Assembly: GCA_003194525.1 (NCBI GenBank)
Contig: NBIV01000353.1
Coordinates: 1 to 57,622, forward strand
DNA from: Gracilariopsis chorda
Lineage: Eukaryota; Rhodophyta; Florideophyceae; Gracilariales; Gracilariaceae
Direction: 5' to 3'
DNA: 57,622 bases
Shown: positions 32,401 to 42,901 of the stretch, one piece after another
How positions within the stretch are numbered: the stretch's first letter is position 1
Layout: the number at the start of each line of letters is the position of its first letter
The notes under the pieces: model-generated
The model's input: only the letters and a program-made list of their open reading frames with translations
What the model was told of the DNA's origin: nothing
The model's database searches: none
Program-made: the position numbers and the translations under genes

Positions 32401-33499
32401 ACAGAAACCAATTCGTCTTGCGAGGGAACTTATAGCGCGGTTCTCCAACCCGGGTGACACGGTTGTAGACCTCTTTGCTGGTACTTTCTCCACCGCCCTC
32501 GCCTGTATGTCTTTCAAGCGTGGTGAGGGTCGTAAGTTGGTTGGGTGCGAAAAAGATCCGGCATGTTTCTACCACGCAAAGCATGCTGCCATCAAATTCT
32601 TCTCACGGCTCATTGCTGAAGACATCGCAAACGTCACGGTAACTCAAGGGGTTTTGGACGCTGCTCGATTAGTAAGCAATTACTTCCAGACCTACACTCG
32701 CCCTTCAAAAGTTTGGACCCCACCCAAACACTTTCCACATTACCAGAGATTCCCACAACATATTATGTTTCATTGCGCATCTAAATGGAACGACACCCTG
32801 TTTGCTTGCAAATATATCAACACGGAATTGTCTCAATGGCTGGCACAGTATCAAAGCGCTTTAAAACTCATGGATGCAATGGACTTACATGCTGTGGAAG
32901 CTACATCCTCTCGTCTGGTCATCGCAATGTCTACTATAAACCATCCTAATGCAGGCATTGGGCTGTTCGCCGGAACAACTTTCACGCGAGGGGAGATAGT
33001 TTGTTATTTCTACGGTACACTCGTCTACCACGAACTTTCTCAACGCCAGGAGATCCACAAGACATATGGAGAGGGGCCCCTGGGTGTAACCCCTTCACAG
33101 TTTCGCTCGTCTTCCATGGAGGTTGATGTCTCTGGCCCGGATTTTGCCGCCTTGGTTGGTCTCAACCGGGACAAGAAGCGAACTTCAATCTTTATTTCGC
33201 CGGCCCCTTTCTGTATTGGTGGCTACATCAATGACCCAAGGTACATTGAGGGCGATCTGGACATCCAAGCTGTCCGCGACAAGTATAAAAAGAAAAGAAC
33301 GGAGAATGTAACCTTGGATAAGCACAAATTGGCTTCCATTCGAAACAGGAAGCAGCTCGAAGATTACACTATTATAACGATTCGTGCAACTCGCCGGATT
33401 GAGCGTGGGGAAGAGTTGTTTTTATCGTACGGTGTAGAGTACTGTTGGAAATCAAACCTCCTCGACAGCAGAACCAGCAACACCTCCAAAGCTTCGTAG
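29500..33499 (+). pseudogene. Amino-methyltransferase plus SET-domain protein, broken and LTR-interrupted
   Basis: A gene of about 1,100 codons from ATG 29500. The first about 355 residues match no family I know. An MT-A70-like methyltransferase half follows: ALLDAPTFV replaces the usual DPPW motif IV at 30985-30996, then YDALTVAEMKGVV and LLKGGEFQALVHN. After an inserted LTR come motif X (QKPIRLARELI) and motif I (NPGDTVVDLFAGTFSTALA), the permuted order of beta-class N6-adenine or N4-cytosine methyltransferases. A SET domain (about 32900-33450) has GIGLFAGTTFTRGE, GGYINDPRY and RRIERGEELFLSYG. Lesions: TAG 30565-30567, a shift near 31090, LTR 31283-31976, and an A-run shift at 32298-32301. 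SET domains methylate protein lysines, so one polypeptide may have carried DNA and protein methyltransferase modules. Confidence 0.72.
31283..31976 (+). repeat. Diverged Gypsy-type solo LTR inside the methyltransferase gene
   Basis: It begins TGTAGTGGATACATGG, like the 913-bp LTR family (TGTAGTGCAATACATTCC), and ends near GCATTGCACCATA, like that family's GATTGCACCACA. It contains a TTTA microsatellite near its start and internal blocks shared with the LTR at 47352-47980, such as AAGATCCCGAACGTCTT. Coding sequence of the methyltransferase is recognisable on both sides. No matching 5-bp duplication was found, so the exact ends are uncertain by several bases. Confidence 0.65.
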
Positions 33500-33858
33500 T
33501 CCAGTGAGCACCAAAATCCAGTTACCCCTTATACTCCTCTGCTCCACTGTATGGGTACCGCCCGCCTGCTAACACCTGGTCAGAATATGCATTACGTAAT
33601 TAACATCCCCTAAGATCTTAGCCACGTCTTCAGTCCGTTCATTACAGATGTTAAAGCACCCCTCATACACCTGCGCAATTGCACTATAATAAGCAAACAC
33701 GTTACCGCGTTAACCTGTTGCAGATCCCCATTACGATCTGCTCAGTACATCTTGATCGTTCACACTTCCCCTCCTCTTAGTCATCCGTATACCTCAGTGA
33801 GAACATTGTGGAACCCACTTCGACTATACCCTATAAACTCCTCTCCACCCTCATCGTA
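33500..33858. other. Short intergenic region
   Basis: Separates the SET gene stop from the zinc-finger gene. No element was identified. Confidence 0.3.
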
Positions 33859-34590
33859 ATGGCAAACGCAACGCTTAATATGGCTATCCTCTCGTCTCCT
33901 GCAACTCCGCAGAGTCTGCCTGTCAACTTTAACACCGTAACACTAGGCGTACATGAGTTTCTGCACGTTATGGTTTGCGTGGACTGCCAACTGGCGTTCC
34001 ATTCAAAGCGCTCGATGCAATTCCATCTCAGACATGAACCGCATTACATGGAACCCCTTGAAGCCCAAAAGGCAACAAATGAGCTGCATATGGTGTGTGA
34101 AAACACGCGTTTATCGGGACCCCACCCCCTTTTTAACCGTTACGATGTTCAAAACCGAAATGCTCTACAGGACGTACTACCCCCTCTGTTTGGTCTTCGA
34201 ACCGAACTACGTCTCCGATGCCCTGAATGTGGATTTGCCTGGGTGGATACAGCCACCCTCCAAACACATATATCAGAATCCCACAATACGAATATAAGCT
34301 TTGCGCGTAGTGCTGTCCAGAAAGAACTCGACCGGGGAAGATTGCGCGTTCAGAGCGTTTTCCGTGGAACTCATAAACGGTCTTTTGTGGTTACAAATGA
34401 CAACCCAGTGGGCTCTGTTTTACATCGACGGATTCTTATGCTGAAAAGCACACAGAAGCCTACCTCCCACTCAACACCTTCGCACACCGACCACACAAGT
34501 ATCGCCCGTGATACCCTCCCACAAATCGCAAATGACACGCAGCCAGTGTTGTTGAGAACCCCAAATCTCTTCCAATTCGTCCTCTTGTGA
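33859..34590 (+). CDS. C2H2 zinc-finger protein (two fingers)
   Basis: A 243-residue frame from ATG 33859; the frame is open 51 nt further upstream without an ATG. Finger 1 is CVDC followed by HLRH (C-x2-C-x12-H-x2-H). Finger 2, about 80 residues later, is CPEC followed by HISESH (C-x2-C-x12-H-x4-H). Two widely spaced fingers with this layout are found in proteins linked to fungal and protist mobile elements, for example the OrsD/DUF3505 type; that link is from memory and weak. The C-terminus is Ser/Thr/Pro-rich. No lesion is visible, unlike both neighbours. A DNA-binding role is likely. Confidence 0.55.
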   Translation: MANATLNMAILSSPATPQSLPVNFNTVTLGVHEFLHVMVCVDCQLAFHSKRSMQFHLRHEPHYMEPLEAQKATNELHMVCENTRLSGPHPLFNRYDVQNRNALQDVLPPLFGLRTELRLRCPECGFAWVDTATLQTHISESHNTNISFARSAVQKELDRGRLRVQSVFRGTHKRSFVVTNDNPVGSVLHRRILMLKSTQKPTSHSTPSHTDHTSIARDTLPQIANDTQPVLLRTPNLFQFVLL

Positions 34591-34659
34591 CGTCGGGGAC
34601 CCTCTCCGGTACCAAGCTTGATACGGTTAACTTAGAAGTTCACGCTTCAGCTTGATGGA

Positions 34660-35378
34660 ATGGAGCTTGAGATTGCTATCATTGATATGACAACGACTGT
34701 CAGACCTGGTATCAAGTTATATCCGAACTGTAGCCGGCGTGCAACGCTCTTCTATGACACTGACAATGATATCATTGTCCTGGCTGTGACTACGGAGTCT
34801 GGAAGTGTACACATTGAAGTGAGCCAAGGATTAGCTACTGTAAACGCCGTCCTTGAAGGGGCGGAAGTAGATCTAGCTTTGCTAGGCGCGTTCGGAGGAG
34901 CGGTATCCAAAACCGCCTCCTCCGCCGTTACAATTGCAACAAAAGCGGCCATGGATGCTAAGATGGTGGTTGGTCAGGAAGCAGCTGAGACAGAGCAAGT
35001 TACGGTACTGCTTGCAAGGGTATTATCTCCGCAACGTCTGCTTCACTTTCCAAACTTGCTGCGCAGTTCATGGTGATGGCGAAGGTAGCTCTCATTGGTG
35101 GCTTCGTCGCTGAACTTATCCCGGCGATTACGGCAACCATCGACTCCGTCGCAAACCGAGACTACGACTCTTTGCCAAAGATCACTGATCTCACTAGCAG
35201 CGCTGTCGGAAAGACGATTATCTAGCCATCCACGACAGGCGCGTTTACCGTACCCAGCATTCAGCTCAACGGGCCGTTGCAGTTTGGCCTGAATTCGAGT
35301 TCATCCGATGACTCCGATGGCAATGGGACTACTAGTGCTAACATTCGTACCACCAGGAAACGCCGTAGCAAGAAGTAG
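34660..35378 (+). pseudogene. Hydrophobic Ala-rich protein with basic C-terminal tail, broken
   Basis: ATG 34660 begins a frame of about 115 residues that shifts by one base near 35000-35015. It then continues through a hydrophobic, Ala/Ile-rich stretch (VMAKVALIGGFVAELIPA) and an in-frame TAG at 35223-35225 to a tail ending TTRKRRSKK at 35378. Total about 239 codons. An amphipathic/hydrophobic centre followed by a nuclear-localisation-like basic tail is seen in some minor structural proteins of small DNA viruses, but there is no sequence-level evidence for that here. The family is unknown. Confidence 0.5.
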
Positions 35379-37298
35379 GATTTGCTTTGAGATTGTAACA
35401 CAGATGTTGCGTCCACTGAGGATAAAGTAGCGATATGCGCAATAGAGCTCGCATGGTGCCGTTATGGCTTCCCTCTGGAGTTCATTGCCGCATTGGTGTT
35501 TTTCGCAGTTCAGAGTTCTCGGAATAAACATAAGCGTTCTTTTGGAAGGCAAGAAAGAAAAAGCCAGGCTATTGCACACAGCAGCTTGTTTATCAACCAG
35601 AATCACAGTGCTGAATAACTACCTTGCACAGCTCTGAAACTAATCTGCGCATTGTGCCAAACGCATGGGTTTCCAATCTGCGTTGCTGATATCAATAATG
35701 TTGTGCGAAATGGCGTGGTGGTCATGTTCTACTTCGTGCATCTCTATTCTTTTTGGAGCCAACAAGTCAGGGTTGTACAAAACGTTCGTCTTTCATTTTT
35801 CTCTGATTTTTGTTTGTTTCAAAATAGCTTTCCACCGATTCTGCATGGTAATTTGTGTACATGCACCGAGTAAACGGTTACGGCGATCGTATCTACTCTG
35901 AGAGGAAGACTCTAGCTGAGTTTTACTTTCGTTTTCGTCGCCGAAGCTGAAGACGGCTAGTGTTGCAACCGGACGAATATTTTGACGCAAATATCCGGTT
36001 TCACACGCAACATATACAGTCCTAAGCAGGCTGAATTAAAGCAGTTTTGGACAAACGAGATTTGGGGTGTGGATGTTCGGCGTGATACCTACCACGATGC
36101 ACGGCGAGAAAAAAGGATAAAAGAGATGCAAACAGAGAGTCAGCCAATCGTTGTAACCTGAGCGTTTGTGGTTGTAGCTGACTGGTGGGTTTCAAAGAGC
36201 GGCAGTGGAGTGTGCAGAGATTTATCGAGAGTGGTTTGCCAAGCGAGGGCAGAAGCGGAAGCAGAAATTAAACATGTGGTGGAATGACGAGGGCAGGTGG
36301 AATAAGCGTTCTTGGTAAGCTATCGCCGTTGGCCAAGCGTTTACGGTACGAACGTATGAGGGGTGGGGTTGTTAGTAGTGTACCGTTGTACCGTAAGCTA
36401 GGTTGGCCTACGTTTCAGTTTAAGACTAGTGAATCTTCGTAGATAGTGCTGCACATGGTGCGTAAGGGTGCATGCACGCATATTTTGGGGAAGGCAACTA
36501 GTACATTCAACGACAAAGCTGTGACATGGGCGTAAATTTTGGATAAAGCTGCGTAGCACATGGGGGATGTGGGCGGCTAGGCTGGTAGGGCAAACTGCAG
36601 GGAAGGTTCTTTACAGCGGTGAAGCGCGAGAGAGACGTTCGAGCGCGCACTTACGGCGTCGACTTGTGCTTGAGAGCTAGACAGCAGCAACATGAAGCGA
36701 TACCGGGGGGGGGGAATGTTCGGTTTTCCTCTTTTGCAGAGATACGGTGGCCGCGATGGAGCTGGTACCGTCCCACTTGGCACGACAGCAGGCTGGAATT
36801 GGGACTACAAAAGCGGGCCGGGCGGTGTAGGCAAGAGCGGTTGGAAGCAAATTCACAACTCGCGGCGCGGTCTCTTTTAGAGGGAGGGATATGACACTGT
36901 ATCCGCAGGCAGTGCGCTGTACGCCGCTGCGCACAAAGGTAGCGCTCAATTACTTGATAGTTTTGTGTGGTTTACGAGCTGTGTCGCAACGACGACCTTG
37001 CGTCGCCGGAGAGGGCGACCGCGCACACGCGCTGTAATCCGCCGTGACGGGCGGTGACCAGCGCGGCGCTGGAGCGCCAATGGGAGGCGCGCATGGCGGC
37101 CGCATCGCAGCCGCGTCACGACGCGCCGCGCACATGCGCGGCTGCGCAGTCGCCAAGCAGCGACCGCAGCAAAAAAAGCAGCCGTTCACACGTGCTCGCC
37201 ATCGCAAAAATCCAAAGCTTCATTCTCAGCCCCAAAAATCAACAGCCAGAAATGAAATATACCCAAACAACCTCCCGCCCTTTGAGCGCAGCTGTTAT
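35379..37298. other. Noncoding region, no recognised gene
   Basis: No protein-like frame. It contains a G10 run near 36703. At 36908-36922, GGCAGTGCGCTGTAC differs at two of 15 positions from the right arm of the lox-like repeat at 9067-9105. GC content rises sharply from about 36.9 kb toward the neighbouring gene. Confidence 0.4.
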
Positions 37299-38685
37299 CT
37301 ACGACTCCGTGCGTCTCACAAGAGCTACCGATCGCTCGCCTTCACGCGCAGTTCCGGGCATCACAGCAATGCGCGTAGATCCGCCGGCCATGGAGTCCTG
37401 ACATGTCTGCTCCGCGGTACGTTTCGCCTCGCGTTCCTCCTTGGCGCGTTCCTTGTCGCGAAGGCGCTTGTCAATCATCTCTGTCAGCGTCGCAAAGTCA
37501 TCCGGCACGCGTTCACCCGCCTTCCTCATGGCGTTCACAACGCGACAACGACTGATCACGTTGTACATTTTTTGCTTGCGGCGCACGTTGCCGTCCCAAC
37601 GGTAGCCGATCGCCGCCTCGAATCTCGAAGCGCCTAAAAACTCAAACGTCCTCCCGATAGTGCGCCGCTTCTCCAGTAGTTTGCGGTCATTCACACGACG
37701 ACCGTCTCCTTTGCAGTGATCGCGCAGCGGCACACCGTCCGGAGCACCAGTTCCGTGCAAGTACATGTCGACCACAGCCTCCCAGTCATTCAGAGAGGTT
37801 TCGTCCACATCGGCGGACGTGGAGCCGTAGCTGCGGGTACGCACGTTATGGAATCCATCTTCCCCACCCTCACACTCGCTTGAGTTGGATGTGGGCATTG
37901 TCCGTGCAGACAGACGGCTGCGTTTGCTGGGACGTTCCGTCATTGGCGACAGCCGAGGTAGTGAGCGTACGGACGGCAATGTGCCGAGCGGCGGTGGAAG
38001 ACGCTGTTGCGGAGCGTATTGGCGGGTTGGAGCAGGGTGAGACGTGCGGCCGGCCGGATGCACTGGCGCCACAGGCGGTATAGGGTTGACTGGCGCGGGA
38101 GGAGGGGCTCTGTTGGCCGACTGTTGACAAGACACGACGTGGGTGAAGCCCTGCCCGTCACCTAAGGTTTGATTAACAGTGCAGCTGGAGTGAAAGTTAT
38201 AGTAGCCTGTGCGTAACGAAACGACGAAAAGAACATCTTGCTTGTCAGCAGCTGGCGAAAGGGAGGTGGAAAGGGGGTGGGGCGGGAGGTATTCGTGAGC
38301 CATTAAACGTACAATAGTTTTGAACATAAGTCTGCACGCCAGGCATCTGCAGTTGAGCCGGCTGCTGCTGAGCCTGCTGCTGCTGAGCCGGCTGCTGCTG
38401 AGCCGGCTGCTGTTGGAGATGATCATTCTGAGAGAACATGGGCGGCAGATTGCTCGCGCCTGGCGCTCTGTGGTACGTCCGGTGGTGCGGAGGGTGTTGC
38501 AGCGGGTGCTGCGGCGGGGGCTGCGGAGTGTGTGGCGGAGGGAGCGGCGAAGGTAGCTGCGGAGGGAGCTGCGCAGGGTGCTGTGGAGGGTGCTGCGGTG
38601 GGAGCTGCGGCAGGTGCTGGGGCGGGTGCTGCGGAGAAGGCTGATGACCGCGTGAGACCTGGAGGCCGGGGGGGGGAACGTTCAT
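37299..38685 (-). CDS. Pro/Gln-rich nuclear-type protein, one intron
   Basis: Two minus-strand exons, 38685-38313 and 38206-37299, join to exactly 427 codons including the stop (426 residues). The intron (38312-38207, 106 nt) has 5' GTACGT, a branch-point-like CTGAC and 3' CGCACAG, and restores frame across an otherwise unexplained frame change. The N-terminus is repeated Pro/Gln/His (PPQHPPQHLPQ, then QQPAQQQPAQQQQ). The C-terminal half has a charged conserved-looking domain (DETSLNDWEAVVDMYLHG, KKRRTIG-type basic segments and a Lys/Arg/Glu-rich helix), perhaps a transcription or chromatin factor. ATG 38685 is the first in frame; a further 5' exon is possible. The gene is GC-rich and undamaged, so probably a resident host gene. 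Confidence 0.62.
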
Positions 38686-40045
38686 TTGTGAAGCCAGAGA
38701 TTGAGCTGGTATTGCTGTAGTTGTGACGATGGAGTTGCAAGCAGGGTCGGTGTGATGGGAACGGTCGCGAGTTCTGTCCTCTTCTTTGTTTCCGAAGAGA
38801 GGTGGGGCGGCGAAACAGGGCGGTGCCGACGCAGGCCCCCGCTCAAATACGGAAGCTGGTGGTGCGGAGGTACGTGCGCGCCGCGTGCGGATGCTGTTTT
38901 TCGCATTAATTTTGGGTGCGTTACCGGAGCATGTGGCGGAGGGCGCGCTGTCAGCTGCGCGTTTGTGCCGCGTCCAGGGAGCGTGCGTACAACGCGTGCG
39001 AACGGCTCGCTGGATGCGGGGAGGGGGGAGAGTGTCGGTGACGGAATGCAACTTTTTGAATGGGCGGGCGGGTTTGCTCTTCCGCTAGTACTTACTGCTG
39101 CTGCGTATGTGACAGCGCCGGTTTCGTGCCGGCACTGTCCTTGGCGCGCCTCCCCTCAAGGCGCCGTTTTGACCGCTTTGCGAGCCGACTGAGAAAAGAA
39201 AAGGTGATCGCCACCATCTGGCGGGAGAGAGTGACGGCGGTTGAAATCCCAAGTGGCATTGTGATTGACTTTACAAATGTGTCAGCGCTTTCGGTCGGGC
39301 ATTGCTGATTATCGACTACGAAGGTAACTGCACCGATCGCGCCTGTTTCGGTGCATTCTCCCGCAGACATGTAGATACCGCAGCTTTTGCGCTGTCGGCA
39401 ATCCCTCTCCGGCAGCCTTGCTTCATCCCCCATCCCCGTAACGCGCTTGTGACGCACCTATGTAGAGATTACAAGACGCGTTGTCTCAAGATTCACGTGA
39501 CACCCCGCGGTCGATCTCTCAACTCACTACCTGTCAACTCAACTCGCTACCTGTCAGGTAGTGAGTTGAGACGTAGTACCTTGCCACACACCAACCTCAC
39601 ACCCATCGCATTGTCAACACCTCTGCTCTCACCCTAGGTGTAATGCTCGGGTGCTGCCACGTGACCGATATTTACCCTTGCCGTTATTGGTCACATGCCG
39701 AATGCTCCAGCTCAGCGCGCTCACGTGCAATCCATTTCCGCACCAAACGTACTCCAGAAATGGTAAAGCTTTCTACTTCAATACAGACACGTACTCTTTC
39801 AAGTATCGCTCCTTCTCAACTTTCTCTCGCATTCAAGCCTCGTTTGATGATCCAGCCCTCATATCATATCATCTGTTCTTTCGGGTTGTACAAAATCATA
39901 AATCCAGGCCATGCTGCGTGAAGCTCTCTAAGAAAGAGTCACTTTCGATCCAGTGGTAGTTCTAGTTTGACAGTGTCTCCCTCATCCAGAGATTTTACTG
40001 GTTAAGAAAAACTCGAGATCTTTTGCTGCTGTAGTGAACTGGGGG
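38686..40045. other. Upstream flank and spacer with a 16-bp inverted repeat
   Basis: No gene recognised. At 39518-39533 and 39555-39570, CTCAACTCACTACCTG and its exact complement form a hairpin with a 21-nt loop that itself contains a partial third copy. The promoter of the 38685 gene should lie just upstream but was not identified. Confidence 0.4.
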
Positions 40046-40131
40046 GAGTGGCCGTGGCAGGACTCGATCCTGGCTTCACGATCTTCTGTAAAAAGTGCTC
40101 ACAGTGTTTAACATCTGAGCTGTGGCCGCTC
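40046..40131 (-). repeat. tRNA-like element, tRNA pseudogene or SINE head
   Basis: An 86-nt minus-strand sequence folds as a tRNA. The acceptor stem is GAGCGGCC with GGCCACTC (one mismatch), the D-stem is GCTC/GAGC, and the T-arm is CAGG-ATCGAGT-CCTG. The T-loop reads ATCGAGT instead of TTCGANT and the anticodon stem is weak, so it is probably not a functional tRNA. Its length fits a class II (Leu/Ser-type) tRNA origin. Confidence 0.5.
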
Positions 40132-42901
40132 ATGTGCTTGTCCAGGGCACATGGCTGGAGGTGTTGAAGTACTGACACTGTCTTCGATCTGCAGCTCGCC
40201 GACACTACAGCTGCCTAGGTCTGGCTCCACGGCGCCCGTTCTTACGCTTCATGACTAGAATGGCACTTCGACGCTCACAGATTTCAATCCTTTCATCACC
40301 AATGCCGAGAATTTTGCAGAGAGCTCTGTACTCAGAAATACCGCTGCGTTCATTCGGATTCTGCCTTGCTTTTATTTCTGGAAAGTGCCTGCACTCAGGC
40401 TCTTGGTGGAAGTGAACTGTAGCCGGAGGGCTTCAGTTCACTTCTACCTCAAAGAAACCGAATTTCTTCACCAGAATACTGTGCACTATTCATGGGAGTC
40501 GGTTTAGCTTCGTTTTGAATGCGGTCTCGAAACAATTGTAGAGCTGGTTTCTGAATTTTTGTGTCTTCTTGTCACACAAAACGATATATCCTCAAACGTC
40601 TAAACGGTGTGCCCTAATTTTCTGTTGACTGCCACCCACTTGTTCTCCGCTAAGCCATGCCAAGTGGTGATCAATAACGTCACCCACTCTTTCACTATGG
40701 TCGCGTTTCTTAGGGCCAAATGAAACATCTTGCGATGCTTCGTGTGCTTTTCTTCCGCCGACAGGATGGAATTCCAAATTCATTACCTCACTTCGTGTTT
40801 TTGAAGGCTTGCTTTTCTGCCACAGTATGTAAGTAGAACATGGAGACCACATTTTTGGTATAGACTGCCGCCTTATCTCCTCACGGAAAGTGGTTCCCAA
40901 TTCATCCCGAAGTTTGCCAACAAGTCAGCTCAGTCTCAGGGCTGAAACATTTCTTCACCACCACCTACCACGCTAACCGATAGGCATGCAAAATGGTTCA
41001 ACAGCTTTCGATATACAAGGGTCCAACGCACTGTTTCTTTTGAGCATGCAATTATTGGCCTTCGACCGTCTCTGTACTCTACTCACCTTTCAAGCGCTTC
41101 AACCGTACTCTTGGCTGCTTTGCCGGTCAAGAAGTATCTTGACAACAGCACGAGATTCGTGACAGGATTGGGATCATGTTGTCTGCTATCCTCCTCCCGC
41201 GTTTTCAAGATTCACGTGTCCGTTTTCTGCCTGGTCCACTTTAGTGGACACTATCAGATCTTTACGTGATAGTGCTTGATACAGGACACCTGCTTATGTT
41301 TTCGATATGCCTTCACATTGATCTTTGTCGTCTCATATGCTGGTGTTCTCAGGTATCGTCGACGGATTCTCTACATCAGTGTTTTCATACGTGAATGCAT
41401 TGGAGAAAAGAAATGATCGGCAGCCATTCTGGTCCTGAAAGGAGGCAAAGTAAAGACGTTTGCTTCTATTATGCAAATTGAAACTGCGACACAGAATATG
41501 GGGTACCCTTGCGCTTTTACGGGGAACCGTCGGTACTGCGTAGAGAGTGTGGGGGAACCTTACCAAAGAACATCGATAATCGCCATAGGGTATCCACTGG
41601 TACCACAGGGCTTGGTACTTTACCTCTAAAACCACCCTTTCTTCATAAACTTTCGTCATAATGTACTCAAAGTTGATCACATCGACCGATCTGACAGAAG
41701 ACGTCAATTCTACCACCATACCGTACCCATCCCACAGTTATTCCGCAAAGTCCACATCCACAACACATCTTGTTCGTAAGATACCAGACGAACAATCTGC
41801 TCATCGCAGTTCGGAAACCTGTGTAGACAGATTCTTTCGCAGTCCCGGTGAAAGCCGCTTCCCAGAAAAGGGCATGCAACCGGACGCCAAAACAGGCATG
41901 GCCTAGAGGCGCCCTCTCGGCATCTGTTACCGAGCAACCGCAACAGGTATTTGTCGCGTGTCCCATTTGCGCTGTAGAATTCAAGCCAATTGTCATCGAT
42001 CATGCTGTAGTTAATGAGTGCAGGTGGGTGTGCAAAAAATGAAGGGGAGGCTGAAGTTAGAAGGCAGGGGCGTATTTGTGACTAGGCTTTTAGAAGCCTT
42101 GGAAGTTAGTAGTCATGCCCTTTTTGACGGTAGTCAGTCAGATGAAGTCACATTATAGTCAGTCATCTTTACTAAGCGTAACTTGCTCACCAACAGACAA
42201 GCGTACCCAGATTGGCAACGGCTGCGGGCTTCATCGGTGGATCTAGGCCCACGGTGTGTTTTGAGTAAAGACATACCCAATCACAGTGCAGAGTACAGAC
42301 TGACGCAGAGAGTGCAGCATCGGAGAGTACAGTCTTCTGAAGTCATATATGAGCATATGCATCGAACCAGTCACAGGCCAGAGTTCAGGTTCATGCACCG
42401 TGGGTGACACCAGTACCCAACCACGACTTGCCAGTTCACTCATTACATAATCCCAACCAATCACCTCACAATCCAGAAAAAGCGCCTTTTCTCTTCTTTA
42501 CCAAAAACCACTTTAGTTGCGCACATTGTATCAAGCAACTGCGATGCTTCATTCATCTTTGCTTTGTAAGGACAAAAACGCCAGGTAGTTATCCGACATC
42601 CTGAAGATGTTAGATTCATTCCATTTCGACCGAAATACAAACATTGGTTTGACGTAATGCTTTATGCAAAGATCGCCGTTTTCAAACTAAGTTCAAATTC
42701 GTTCGGAGCATCACTAAGGTTTGTCATTCAAACATCAACGCAAAATTGCAAACGCAAGCTTATTCTTCCTTCGTTAAGTTCTGCACATTCACTGAGTCAC
42801 CAAAGATCTTGCCTGACAAAATGTTTGCTTTAGGGTACGACCAATCTCTAACAGATGTTTCTGATGGACTTCAGCCAAAGTGAGGGTTCCGAGTATAATC
42901 C
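40132..42901. other. Noncoding region with weak coding-like fragments
   Basis: Minus-strand frames at 40592-40900, 41333-41719 and 41710-42003 have fairly protein-like composition but no recognised domain and do not join into one gene. They may be remnants of an old transposon. Nothing else was identified apart from the hairpin cluster at 41216-41289. Confidence 0.3.
41216..41289. repeat. Nested inverted-repeat cluster
   Basis: Outer arms GTGTCC (41216-41221) and GGACAC (41284-41289) enclose two adjacent hairpins: GTCCAC/GTGGAC (41234-41249) and CACTATCA/TGATAGTG (41249-41274). It resembles a small structured element, but no terminal repeats or duplication were found. Confidence 0.4.

Noticed and set aside
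37044..37637. Plus-strand frame of 197 codons
   Set aside because: Antisense to the second exon of the spliced Pro/Gln-rich gene and GC-driven.
38438..38644. Gly/Cys-rich plus-strand frame
   Set aside because: Antisense reading of the Pro/Gln/His repeat-coding exon.
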